From assembly GCA_002409375.1 (NCBI GenBank), contig DHNF01000018.1, positions 1-5,865 on the forward strand: DNA of 5,865 nucleotides, given 5' to 3'. The position numbers and the translations under genes are program-made. This DNA comes from Ruminococcaceae bacterium UBA5423. GTDB taxonomy: Bacteria > Bacillota > Clostridia > Oscillospirales > Acutalibacteraceae. How positions within the stretch are numbered: the stretch's first letter is position 1; every line of letters starts with the position of its first letter. This document shows, in pieces, positions 1-5,849 of this stretch. The notes under the pieces were generated by a model that worked only from the letters and a program-made list of their open reading frames with translations, had not been told where the DNA came from and made no database searches.

Positions 1-35
1 CCAGGCTCGATGGTCATCAGAATCACAGCAACAAG
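1..35. other. Probable chimeric or misassembled contig end
   Basis: These bases lie inside feoB but encode none of the conserved Gate-motif residues (GxGCxVPxxM) expected directly after Cys408. The other two minus-strand frames do not restore the motif either; one has an early TGA. The opposite contig end carries untrimmed sequencing adapter, so an artefact at this end is plausible. A truly divergent FeoB cannot be excluded. Confidence 0.5.
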
Positions 36-1259
36 GCACCCCGTTGATATTAGCAGCGGAATAAACGATTTTCCGGAAAGACCGAAAATTTTAAATATTC
101 TGTCCATAATAAAAGCAACCCGTGCCATATACCCACAGTCCTCAAGGACAGACAAAAAGAAGAAAAGAATCATCATCTGGGGCACAAATCCAAGAACAGC
201 GCCAACACCGCCAATTATTCCATCAAGAATCAGGCTTTGCAGCCATGCGGCTACCCCAAAGGTTTCAAGAAAACCTGAAACACCGCCCGCAATCCAAGTG
301 CCAAACAATGTGTTGGATGTCCACTCGGTAATAAATCCACCCAGCGAACCTATCGAAACATAATATACGGCAAACATAATTAACACAAATATCGGCAAAG
401 CAAGCCACCTGTTGGTCGCTATACTGTCAATCCTATCAGACATCGTTACTTCACGATTGCCTTTTTTTAAACTTATGCGTGCTATTTCGGTAATACATTC
501 GTACCTTTGATTAGTAAGTATACTTTCACTGTCATCGTCAAGCTCAGCTTCACAAATCTTGATAATATGCTCAATCTTATCCATAACAGCCGAGGAAAAC
601 GAAAAAAACGACACAACCTTTTTGTCCCGCTCAAACATCTTTATTGCATAATACCGTGCTGAATTTTTTGTTTTACTATTCTTTTTAATTAGTGTATTAA
701 TCTGACTTAGAGCATATTCAACCGTTTTGATAAATTTTATAGGAGTCGGGGACTCCATTTTTGCCTGAGCCAGCGCAAGCTTTGCCGCTTCAACCGCACC
801 TATACCCTTAACAGCAGACACCTCAACAACAGGACAACCCAACTGAGCCGACAGAACATCCGAGTTAAGAATATCCTTGTTTTTTGCCACCATATCCATC
901 ATATTAAGAGCTACCACTACCGGAATACCAATTTCCAGCAGTTGAGTGGTCAAGTATAGATTACGCTCAAGATTAGATGCATCAACAATATTTAATATAA
1001 CATCCGGCCTGCTATTGATTAAATAATCACGGGTTATAATCTCTTCCAAAGAATAAGGAGAAAGTGAATAAACGCCTGGCAAATCTACAATTACAGCATC
1101 GCTATCATATGTATTGCCGCGGCGCAGCCTACCTTCCTTTTTTTCCACCGTAACTCCCGGCCAGTTTCCAACATACTGGTTGCTTTTTGTCAATATGTTG
1201 AACAGTGTTGTTTTTCCGCTGTTGGGATTACCAACAAGCGCTATTGTAGTCAAGCTCAT
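1..1259 (-). CDS. feoB: Ferrous iron transport protein B, N-terminal part (cut by window edge)
   Basis: Fe(II) uptake permease of the inner membrane with a cytosolic GTPase domain; about 419 codons are visible and the C-terminal part is missing. Translation from ATG at 1259 gives a G1 P-loop GNPNSGKT (residues 10-17), the G2 region NWPGVTVEKKEG (32-43), G3 DLPG (59-62), G4 NMMD (119-122) and G5 SAVKG (148-152). A helical GDI-like spacer follows, then the membrane core from about residue 285 (RWLALPIFVLIMF), the family motif EDCGYMAR (373-380) and FIPLLISTGC (399-408). After Cys408 the family normally continues GVPGIMxxR or close to it; here the reading frame gives LVAVILMTIEPG instead. I therefore trust the protein only to about position 36. 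It is the second gene of the feo operon, 113 nt after feoA. Identification is secure; only the left end is doubtful. Confidence 0.96.
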   Translation of the reverse strand, partial: MSLTTIALVGNPNSGKTTLFNILTKSNQYVGNWPGVTVEKKEGRLRRGNTYDSDAVIVDLPGVYSLSPYSLEEIITRDYLINSRPDVILNIVDASNLERNLYLTTQLLEIGIPVVVALNMMDMVAKNKDILNSDVLSAQLGCPVVEVSAVKGIGAVEAAKLALAQAKMESPTPIKFIKTVEYALSQINTLIKKNSKTKNSARYYAIKMFERDKKVVSFFSFSSAVMDKIEHIIKICEAELDDDSESILTNQRYECITEIARISLKKGNREVTMSDRIDSIATNRWLALPIFVLIMFAVYYVSIGSLGGFITEWTSNTLFGTWIAGGVSGFLETFGVAAWLQSLILDGIIGGVGAVLGFVPQMMILFFFLSVLEDCGYMARVAFIMDRIFKIFGLSGKSFIPLLISTGCLVAVILMTIEP

Positions 1260-1269
1260 AATCGTTTTG

Positions 1270-1274
1270 CCTTT
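1270..1274 (-). promoter_or_regulatory. Weak ribosome binding site of feoB
   Basis: AAAGG on the minus strand lies 10 nt upstream of the feoB ATG. It is weaker and further from its start than the AGGAGG sites of the ABC operon, so feoB translation may be modest. The start is fixed mainly by the GTPase domain beginning at residue 6 with no coding sequence of the family upstream. Confidence 0.5.
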
Positions 1275-1295
1275 CTTAATTACAAGATAGTCGTG

Positions 1296-1311
1296 GTTAG
1301 CATCTGCTAAC
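1296..1311. promoter_or_regulatory. Perfect palindrome in feoA-feoB spacer, possible operator
   Basis: GTTAGCA-TC-TGCTAAC: two 7-bp arms that are exact inverted repeats around a 2-bp centre, 37 bp upstream of the feoB start. Size and symmetry suit a dimeric repressor such as an iron regulator of the DtxR/IdeR or Fur type, but it does not match a consensus I can assign. In RNA it could also form a 6-bp hairpin with a 4-nt loop. I see no convincing promoter hexamers beside it. Confidence 0.4.
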
Positions 1312-1321
1312 TTGATTCATT

Positions 1322-1369
1322 AAAAAAAGATGATAACTGTCTGGCTTGCACAGCAGGACAATATTCATC
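1322..1369 (-). terminator. Intrinsic terminator-like hairpin between feoA and feoB
   Basis: Read on the minus strand, arm 1369-1357 pairs with 1341-1329: five base pairs (GATGA/TCATC), a 2x2 internal mismatch, then six pairs including one G-U. The 15-nt loop can itself form a GCT/AGC mini-stem. Seven consecutive U residues (1328-1322) follow immediately. The hairpin starts 3 nt after the feoA stop codon. The internal mismatch suggests partial rather than complete termination, which would give more feoA than feoB transcript. Confidence 0.45.
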
Positions 1370-1372
1370 AGA

Positions 1373-1594
1373 TTATTCAACCAATATGTTTTTTGCATCA
1401 GCCTTGCGTATTGAAAGCTCATAACCGCGAACCGAGATTTCCAGCGGATCTCCTAATGGGGCAGTCTTGCGAATTGTGACGGGTGTTCCCTTGGTAATGC
1501 CCATATCCATGATCCGTCTCTTGACAGCACCAAAGCCTAATATTTTGGTTACGGTAACGGTTTTGCCAATGGGTACTTTATGTAACGACGTCAT
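1373..1594 (-). CDS. feoA: Ferrous iron transport protein A
   Basis: Small cytosolic SH3-like protein of the Feo system, thought to support FeoB function or complex assembly. The 73-residue product is the usual FeoA length. Family landmarks are RRIMDMGITKGTPV (26-39), APLGDPLEI (45-53), VRGYELSIRK (55-64) and the C-terminal ILVE. An in-frame GTG at 1642 and ATG at 1630 would lengthen it, but both lie at or upstream of the promoter -10 box (1633-1638) and would probably not be transcribed. ATG 1594 has AAGGA 8 nt upstream and gives the family-like start MTSLHKVPIGK. It is the first gene of the feo operon and is followed directly by a hairpin and U-tract. No clear Fur or DtxR box is seen at its promoter. 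Confidence 0.95.
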   Translation of the reverse strand: MTSLHKVPIGKTVTVTKILGFGAVKRRIMDMGITKGTPVTIRKTAPLGDPLEISVRGYELSIRKADAKNILVE

Positions 1595-1602
1595 ATTACC
1601 AA

Positions 1603-1607
1603 TCCTT
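1603..1607 (-). promoter_or_regulatory. Ribosome binding site that fixes the feoA start
   Basis: AAGGA on the minus strand, 8 nt before ATG 1594. The longer in-frame candidates at 1630 and 1642 lack such a site and lie outside the predicted transcript. Confidence 0.7.
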
Positions 1608-1632
1608 ATAAAATTCAATATTTTTCGCATTG

Positions 1633-1661
1633 AGTTTACCACCGCTTACTCGAGTTGTCAA
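1633..1661 (-). promoter_or_regulatory. Sigma-A-type promoter of the feo operon
   Basis: Minus strand: perfect -35 TTGACA (1661-1656), 17-nt spacer, -10 TAAACT (1638-1633, four of six consensus positions). Transcription should begin near 1626, leaving a leader of about 30 nt before feoA. The spacer contains an 8-bp palindrome ACTCGAGT (1648-1655), and ATTGA/TCAAT half-sites sit at 1629-1633 and 1658-1662. Either could be operator parts, but this is weak. Confidence 0.65.
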
Positions 1662-1695
1662 TAGCTAATTGCAAAAGTTTTGAGTCGGTTTTGGG

Positions 1696-1725
1696 TTGAC
1701 AAAATGCATTTGAATGTTGTAAACT
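1696..1725 (+). promoter_or_regulatory. Sigma-A-type promoter of the tRNA-Arg gene
   Basis: Perfect -35 TTGACA (1696-1701) and -10 TAAACT (1720-1725, spacer 18) or TGTAAA (1718-1723, spacer 16). The tRNA begins 13 nt after the -10 box, so the 5' leader is only a few nucleotides. It is divergent from the feo promoter and uses the same hexamers; the two -35 boxes are 34 bp apart. Confidence 0.65.
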
Positions 1726-1738
1726 GTTTTAGCTACAC

Positions 1739-1813
1739 GCCCCCGTAGTTAAGTGGATATAACAAGGTCCTCCTAAGACTTAGTCATCGGTTCGACTCCG
1801 GTCGGGGGTGCCA
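1739..1813 (+). tRNA. tRNA-Arg, anticodon CCT (reads AGG)
   Basis: Complete cloverleaf. The acceptor stem GCCCCCG (1739-1745) pairs with CGGGGGT (1803-1809), with a G-U first pair. The D-stem GTTA/TAAC (1748-1751, 1760-1763) has the GG pair in its loop at 1755-1756. The anticodon stem AGGTC/GACTT (1765-1769, 1777-1781) contains one G-U pair and closes loop CTCCTAA with anticodon CCT at 1772-1774. The variable loop has 4 nt. The T-arm ATCGG/CCGGT encloses TTCGACT (1791-1797). The discriminator is G1810 and CCA is encoded at 1811-1813. It has its own promoter, and an intrinsic terminator lies at 1908-1935. Confidence 0.95.
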
Positions 1814-1829
1814 GCATATTTACGATGCC

Positions 1830-1860
1830 GTAGGGGGTGCACCTGTGTGTGCGCCCCTAC
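1830..1860. repeat. 31-bp imperfect palindrome 3' of the tRNA
   Basis: GTAGGGG (1830-1836) pairs with CCCCTAC (1854-1860). After one bulged G (1837), a T-G wobble and four Watson-Crick pairs continue to a CTGTGT loop (1843-1848). No U-run follows, so it is not a terminator. It resembles the short GTAGGGG...CCCCTAC palindromes dispersed between genes in many bacterial genomes (REP-like or mini-MITE), from memory only. GGGGGTGC at its left arm repeats the tRNA 3' end (1804-1811). It would lie in the 3' trailer of the tRNA precursor. Confidence 0.6.
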
Positions 1861-1907
1861 CCAATATCTTTGATTATATAAAAAAGTGAAATCTCTAAAT
1901 AGTAGAG

Positions 1908-1935
1908 GAGCTCTCAAACAGAGAGTTCTTTTTTT
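1908..1935 (+). terminator. Intrinsic terminator of the tRNA-Arg transcript
   Basis: GAGCTCTC (1908-1915) pairs with GAGAGTTC (1921-1928) over 8 bp with one G-U; the loop is AAACA and seven T residues follow (1929-1935). A small CTCT/AGAG hairpin (1893-1896, 1904-1907) sits just upstream and uses bases adjacent to the stem. It separates the tRNA unit from the ABC operon. Confidence 0.85.
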
Positions 1936-1936
1936 A

Positions 1937-1989
1937 TTGTCAAAAATTTTAATTTGCATCTACCATAACCGGCAAATTTAAGTTAAAAT
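1937..1989 (+). promoter_or_regulatory. Candidate promoter region of the ABC operon
   Basis: Two readings are possible. TTGTCA (1937-1942) with TACCAT (1961-1966, spacer 18) is one. A good -10 TAAAAT (1984-1989) with no clear -35 is the other, and would suggest help from an activator. A promoter is expected here because the terminator at 1908-1935 isolates the operon from the tRNA. I see no operator. Confidence 0.35.
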
Positions 1990-2006
1990 AAATTCATCTG
2001 AATTTT

Positions 2007-2012
2007 GGAGGG
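2007..2012 (+). promoter_or_regulatory. Strong ribosome binding site that fixes the ATPase start
   Basis: GGAGGG, 7 nt before ATG 2020. An in-frame TTG at 2005 overlaps this site and is therefore not the start. Confidence 0.85.
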
Positions 2013-2019
2013 TAAATTT

Positions 2020-2961
2020 ATGATTATAAAGGTTCATAATCTTGTGAAACGCTACGGGGATTTGCTGGCACTTGATCATTTAAATTTGGAGATCAAAGAA
2101 GGTGAAGTCTTCGGGCTTCTTGGCCCCAACGGTTCTGGGAAAACCACCGCCATCAATTGTATGCTGTCTTTATTAAAATTCGATAAAGGTACTATACATA
2201 TTTTCGACCGCAATATGTCTCCCGACGCATACGATATAAAGCGCGATATAGGCGTTGTGATGCAAAATGTTGCGGTGTTTAATGAGCTCACCGTATTAGA
2301 AAATATACAGTATTTCTGCGGTCTTTATATCACTGATAAAGACAAACGAAATCAATTGGTGAACGAAGCAATAGATTTTGTCGGGCTTGGGGATTACAAA
2401 AAATTCTATCCCAAAAAGCTTTCGGGCGGACTTTTACGCCGGCTTAACATAGCCTGCGGTATTGCGCACAAACCAAAGTTAATATTTTTAGATGAACCGA
2501 CCGTGGCGGTTGATCCGCAAAGCCGTAACAATATTTTGCAAGGCATATTAAAGCTTAATAGTGAGGGTGCAACTATTGTATATACCTCTCATTATATGGA
2601 GGAGGTTGAGCAAATATGTAGCCGGATAGCAATTATTGACAAAGGAAAAACACTTGCCACCGGCACAAAAGACGAGCTTAAGGCAATGGTAAAAGCCGGA
2701 GAAAAAATCACAGCGGAACTATATAGCGATAATGACTTGAACGGCGCTCTTATAGAGAAAATCAGCAATCTTCCTCATGTAACAGATGTTTCTTTAAATG
2801 GCAATTTGCTGACCGTGCGCTGCACGGGTGGCAGACATAATTTAATCAGAGTATTGGACACATTGAAAGATAGCGGGCTTACATTTGGCCGCGTTTATTC
2901 AGAGCCACCGACACTCAACGATGTTTTCCTGGAGATTACAGGAAAAGAATTGCGGGATTAA
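2020..2961 (+). CDS. ABC-2 type exporter, ATP-binding subunit (DrrA/CcmA-like)
   Basis: Cytosolic ATPase that should energise the two permeases encoded downstream. The product has 313 residues, a usual length for this class. It shows Walker A GPNGSGKT (35-42), Q-loop Gln82 (VVMQN), signature LSGGLLRRL (134-142, Leu in place of the commoner Gln after LSGG), Walker B LIFLDEP (154-160), D-loop AVDPQSR (163-169) and switch His191 (YTSHYMEE). A C-terminal accessory region of about 100 residues ends in PTLNDVFLEITGKELRD, typical of drug, antibiotic and lipid exporters of the DrrA or LnrL kind. All catalytic residues are present. It is first in the operon; its stop codon touches the ribosome binding site of the next gene. 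No two-component regulator lies beside it in the window. Substrate is unknown. Confidence 0.95.
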   Translation: MIIKVHNLVKRYGDLLALDHLNLEIKEGEVFGLLGPNGSGKTTAINCMLSLLKFDKGTIHIFDRNMSPDAYDIKRDIGVVMQNVAVFNELTVLENIQYFCGLYITDKDKRNQLVNEAIDFVGLGDYKKFYPKKLSGGLLRRLNIACGIAHKPKLIFLDEPTVAVDPQSRNNILQGILKLNSEGATIVYTSHYMEEVEQICSRIAIIDKGKTLATGTKDELKAMVKAGEKITAELYSDNDLNGALIEKISNLPHVTDVSLNGNLLTVRCTGGRHNLIRVLDTLKDSGLTFGRVYSEPPTLNDVFLEITGKELRD

Positions 2962-2968
2962 GGAGGGG
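2961..2968 (+). promoter_or_regulatory. Ribosome binding site of the first permease
   Basis: AGGAGGGG overlaps the last base of the ATPase stop codon and lies 6 nt before ATG 2975. This makes 2975 the start rather than the earlier in-frame ATG at 2885, which is deep inside the ATPase gene. Confidence 0.85.
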
Positions 2969-2974
2969 TGCCGT

Positions 2975-4117
2975 ATGTTTTTATTTCTTTATTTAAAACG
3001 GCTTAAATGCCTTAGGCGTGATCGGGATACCGTATTTTGGACACTATTGTTTCCGATACTTCTTGCAACGCTGTTTTACATCGCATTTGGCAACCTGTTA
3101 AAGCAAGATGAAAGTTTTTCTGCCATTAATACAGCGGTCGTAAATAACAACAGCTATCAGCAAAACCAAGCATTTCAACAAGTGCTGAAATCTGTGTCAA
3201 GCGGCGAAGACCGCCTTCTAAAATTTTCAGTTTTGACTGCACAGGAGGCCAAACAAAAGCTTTCAAAAGGAGAAGTTGACGGAGTTATAACGGTGTCGGA
3301 CAGCATAACACTTGATGTGCACGGCTCCGGTCTTAAACAAAGTATACTAAAGGCATTTTTAGATCAGTATATTGAAACCGAAAAAATTACGTCAGCAATA
3401 CTTGCCGCAAACCCGTCGGCAGCAAAACAAGGGCTTTTCGACAGCCTTACAGACAGGCAGAGTTTTACAAAGGAAATCACATTAAGCGGTGCAAATCCGG
3501 ATACGCTTTTAAACTATTTTTATGCGCTCATTGCAATGGCATGTCTTTATGGATCTTACTGGGGCATGCGCAATTCAACCGACATACAGCCAAACTTGTC
3601 CGCACTGGGTGCACGACGCAGCATAGCGCCGACACACAAGCTGACATCGGTTGTCAGCGATCTGCTTGCATCGCTCACAATACATTTTGCCCAAATACTT
3701 ATTCTACTGTGTTATCTCGCTTTTGTATTAAAAATTGATTTTGGCTCCCGCTCTGGCTATGTTGTATTAACATGCTTTATGGGCAGCGTCACCGGCATTT
3801 CTTATGGTACATTTGTCGGTTATGCTTTCAAAAAAAGTGAAAGAGTAAAATCAGCAATACTTATCGGTATTTCGATGTTTTTAAGTTTTCTTGCGGGACT
3901 TATGTTTGTTGACATGAAATATATCGTCGCAAAACATGTGCCTGTGCTAAGCTTTATCAACCCGGCGGCTCTTATTACCGACGCATTTTACAGCCTTTAT
4001 GTGTACGAATCGCTGAACCGCTATTTTTTAAACATTTGCATTCTCGGTACCATTTCGGTATTGCTTGCATTTGTTAGCTACTTATTTGTTAGGAGGCAGC
4101 GTTATGCAAGTATTTAA
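2975..4117 (+). CDS. ABC-2 type exporter, permease subunit 1
   Basis: Integral membrane protein of 380 residues with the ABC2_membrane_3 layout. One N-terminal helix (about 19-41, TVFWTLLFPILLATLFYIAF) is followed by a long extracytoplasmic loop (about 42-178), then five helices near 179-197, 229-252, 261-285, 292-313 and 350-372. LNYFYALIAMACLYGSYWGM (179-198) and FINPAALITDAFYSLY (327-342) are like conserved stretches I associate with clostridial permeases of this type. The basic N-terminus (KRLKCLRRDRD) fits a cytosolic end. It sits 13 nt after the ATPase gene and overlaps the next permease by 14 nt, so translation is probably coupled. It likely forms the exporter channel as a heterodimer with the second permease. 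Substrate is not readable. Confidence 0.92.
   Translation: MFLFLYLKRLKCLRRDRDTVFWTLLFPILLATLFYIAFGNLLKQDESFSAINTAVVNNNSYQQNQAFQQVLKSVSSGEDRLLKFSVLTAQEAKQKLSKGEVDGVITVSDSITLDVHGSGLKQSILKAFLDQYIETEKITSAILAANPSAAKQGLFDSLTDRQSFTKEITLSGANPDTLLNYFYALIAMACLYGSYWGMRNSTDIQPNLSALGARRSIAPTHKLTSVVSDLLASLTIHFAQILILLCYLAFVLKIDFGSRSGYVVLTCFMGSVTGISYGTFVGYAFKKSERVKSAILIGISMFLSFLAGLMFVDMKYIVAKHVPVLSFINPAALITDAFYSLYVYESLNRYFLNICILGTISVLLAFVSYLFVRRQRYASI
4091..4096 (+). promoter_or_regulatory. Ribosome binding site of the second permease, inside the first
   Basis: AGGAGG lies 7 nt before ATG 4104 and inside the last codons of the first permease gene. It decides the start against the in-frame ATG at 4065. Confidence 0.85.
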
Positions 4118-5264
4118 ATTGTATTTTAAAGTAATACAGGCTTGTCAAGGCGCATTGATAGTGTATTTGGTTGTATTCCTTTCAATCGCTGTTTTTACCT
4201 CGCGTTTTTATGTGTCTCCCGCCGAAACGGATTTTACCCAGGCCAAATCTAAAATAGCAATTATTGACCGAGATGGCGGATCCCGGCATGCAAAAGGGCT
4301 GGCAAATTTTCTTGCCAAAAACAATACAGTTGTAAAGCTGCCCGATGACAGTGAAAAAATGCAGGACGCCTTGTTTTTCAGAAGTGTTGAGTATATCGCA
4401 ATCATTCCAAAAGGGTTTACATCAAATTTTGAGGCGGGCGGCGGAAATTTACTTGAAACCGTGATAGTTCCCGATTCAACATCGGCACGGTATGTTGACA
4501 TGCAAATTAACAAATACCTCGGAGCAATGCGCCTTGCACAAAAGCATAGTGGACTTTCATATGACAAAATGCAGCAGCTTGTGATGGAAAGTCTGGACGC
4601 AGACATACAAGTAAAAATGACCGGCCGCGTATACAACAGCAAAACCGATGGGTTCATACAGTATTTTAATTTTATTGCATATGCTATGCTTGCTGTCAGC
4701 ACACTGGGAATCAGCACAATAATGATGGTATTTAACCATCCCGATTTAAAAAAACGCAATCTTTGCGCTCCCTTAAAACAACGCAGTATTAACATACAGT
4801 TAGCCCTCGGCAGCATAATCTATGCGGCAGCTTGCTGGTTGTTTATGGTGATTTGTTCGATTATTATTTATGGGCGCAGCATTCTGTCGTCCGGTATGCT
4901 GCCTGTGTTGTCATTAAACGCCCTTGCATTCACCATTGTAAGTACGGCAATTGGACTGCTTGTAGGCATATTGATAAAAAGCTACAATGTACAAGCCGCA
5001 ATTGCCAATATACTGTCTTTAGGCATGAGCTTTATGTGCGGAGTGTTTGTACCACAAAATTTTTTAAGCAGTACAGTTTTGCAGTTTTCAAAGATTCTGC
5101 CGGCTTATTGGTATGTACGGGCAAACAGTATAATCGGCAGTCCGAACAGCAAAGAGTATTTTGACACTCTTGTGCTTTCGATTATAATTCAATTAGGATT
5201 TGCAGTTGCAATATTTATTGCAACCTTGTTTATCAGTAAGCACAAACGAATAAAAGCCCAATGA
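4104..5264 (+). CDS. ABC-2 type exporter, permease subunit 2
   Basis: Integral membrane protein of 386 residues with the same plan as its neighbour but clearly different sequence. One N-terminal helix (about 15-33) precedes a large extracytoplasmic domain (about 34-183, including KIAIIDRDGG and VEYIAIIPKGF, which resemble the soluble domain of ABC-2/YhgE-like permeases). Five more helices lie near 186-210, 233-256, 266-291, 298-316 and 355-377. A cytosolic loop with basic residues (214-228) lies between the second and third helices, where the ATPase could dock. It ends with a basic tail (KHKRIKAQ). Last gene of the operon, 26 nt before a strong terminator. The pair of unlike permeases with one ATPase matches the LnrLMN-type arrangement; that is an analogy, not proof of substrate. 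Confidence 0.92.
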   Translation: MQVFKLYFKVIQACQGALIVYLVVFLSIAVFTSRFYVSPAETDFTQAKSKIAIIDRDGGSRHAKGLANFLAKNNTVVKLPDDSEKMQDALFFRSVEYIAIIPKGFTSNFEAGGGNLLETVIVPDSTSARYVDMQINKYLGAMRLAQKHSGLSYDKMQQLVMESLDADIQVKMTGRVYNSKTDGFIQYFNFIAYAMLAVSTLGISTIMMVFNHPDLKKRNLCAPLKQRSINIQLALGSIIYAAACWLFMVICSIIIYGRSILSSGMLPVLSLNALAFTIVSTAIGLLVGILIKSYNVQAAIANILSLGMSFMCGVFVPQNFLSSTVLQFSKILPAYWYVRANSIIGSPNSKEYFDTLVLSIIIQLGFAVAIFIATLFISKHKRIKAQ

Positions 5265-5290
5265 ATATATTTATACTGATTCTCATTAAA

Positions 5291-5317
5291 AACCGCCGGC
5301 GCAGCCGGCGGTTTTTT
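5291..5317. terminator. Bidirectional intrinsic terminator
   Basis: AACCGCCGGC (5291-5300) and GCCGGCGGTT (5304-5313) form a perfect 10-bp stem with a GCA loop. On the plus strand a run of six T residues (5312-5317) follows, ending the ABC operon. On the minus strand five U residues (5292-5288) follow, and the stem begins 5 nt after the stop codon of the Toprim gene. It serves both convergent genes. Confidence 0.93.
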
Positions 5318-5318
5318 G

Positions 5319-5849
5319 TCAAAACAATTCGTCAATCAATTTTATAAAGTCGCTGCGTGTCGTTGTAGCATTCAACACTTCGAGAAGGCGGTTGCATGAC
5401 AGCATTTTTGGCAGCGAAAGCAGCGAAAGCAAAAGGCTGCGCCGTTCACAGCTACCCGGTTTTCCGGTAAGACCGGCCTCATACATATCAAGCTTAGTCA
5501 GCGGCGGTTCACCGCTTTGCCCTGTTGTCTCACACTCTATAGTCGCGTCCGCACGTCGCAGTGCGTCGATTAACACCTTGCCGTCAATCCCTTCAACGCC
5601 CAAAAGCATTTCTTTTGATGGCACGCGTTTGCGCCTTTCGCGACCTACGAGCTGCGGGATATAGGCGTGTTTTATTTGCGTCGGTGGTATTGCACCGCTA
5701 AGATAATCGCGTATTACAAAACCTGCCGAATCACTGTCGGTAAGTACAAGCAGGCCGCGTTGACCGGCAAGCCTACGCAGCAAATTTAAAAGCTCCTTGT
5801 CTTTAAATATCCTAAACCCGTGGGTTATACGCTGGTGATGATCAACAAC
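5319..5849 (-). CDS. rnmV: RNase M5-like Toprim protein (DUF4093), N-terminus missing
   Basis: 176 codons before the stop are visible. A TTG at 5783 is not the start, because family sequence continues upstream (HGFRIFKDKELLNLLRRLA). RNase M5 matures 5S rRNA in Firmicutes; the clostridial relatives carry this Toprim plus a C-terminal DUF4093 region. Counting from the first genomic codon, the Toprim acidic pair is in LLVLTDSDSAGF (33-44, Asp38 and Asp40). It is followed by KHAYIPQL, GRERRKRVPSKE and LGVEG, then the C-terminal AGLTGKPGSCERR region. About 20 N-terminal residues, including the expected catalytic Glu motif (VEGKYD-like), lie beyond the window. HHQR near the first residues is more polar than the usual strand there. 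Whether it is true RNase M5 or a paralogous Toprim protein is open. Confidence 0.85.
   Translation of the reverse strand, partial: VVDHHQRITHGFRIFKDKELLNLLRRLAGQRGLLVLTDSDSAGFVIRDYLSGAIPPTQIKHAYIPQLVGRERRKRVPSKEMLLGVEGIDGKVLIDALRRADATIECETTGQSGEPPLTKLDMYEAGLTGKPGSCERRSLLLSLLSLPKMLSCNRLLEVLNATTTRSDFIKLIDELF
5411..5428 (-). repeat. 9-bp in-frame tandem duplication in the Toprim gene
   Basis: GCAGCGAAA occurs twice back to back (plus strand), with three further bases of a third copy. On the coding strand it gives LSL-LSL within LLLSLLSLPK. Its length keeps the frame, so the protein is not disrupted. Confidence 0.7.

Noticed and set aside
10..363. Plus-strand open frame of 117 codons
   Set aside because: It is the antisense shadow of feoB, whose GTPase and membrane motifs are unmistakable on the minus strand.
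1596..1642. N-terminal extension of FeoA from GTG 1642 or ATG 1630
   Set aside because: Both starts fall at or upstream of the -10 box and lack a good ribosome binding site; the family begins at ATG 1594.
1739..1860. tRNA 3' end as an integration (att) site, suggested by the GGGGGTGC repeat
   Set aside because: Only 8 bp are repeated, 29 bp apart, inside a palindrome; no integrase or mobile-element gene is present.
1861..2019. Riboswitch or T-box leader before the ABC operon
   Set aside because: Only a plain hairpin plus T-run is visible; no specifier, conserved T-box sequence or aptamer-like core, and the hairpin fits a tRNA terminator.
4208..4816. Minus-strand open frame of 202 codons
   Set aside because: Antisense to the second permease; no ribosome binding site, no family features, and it ends inside a well-supported gene.
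5392..5664. Plus-strand open frame of 90 codons
   Set aside because: Antisense to the Toprim gene, which matches its family along this whole stretch.
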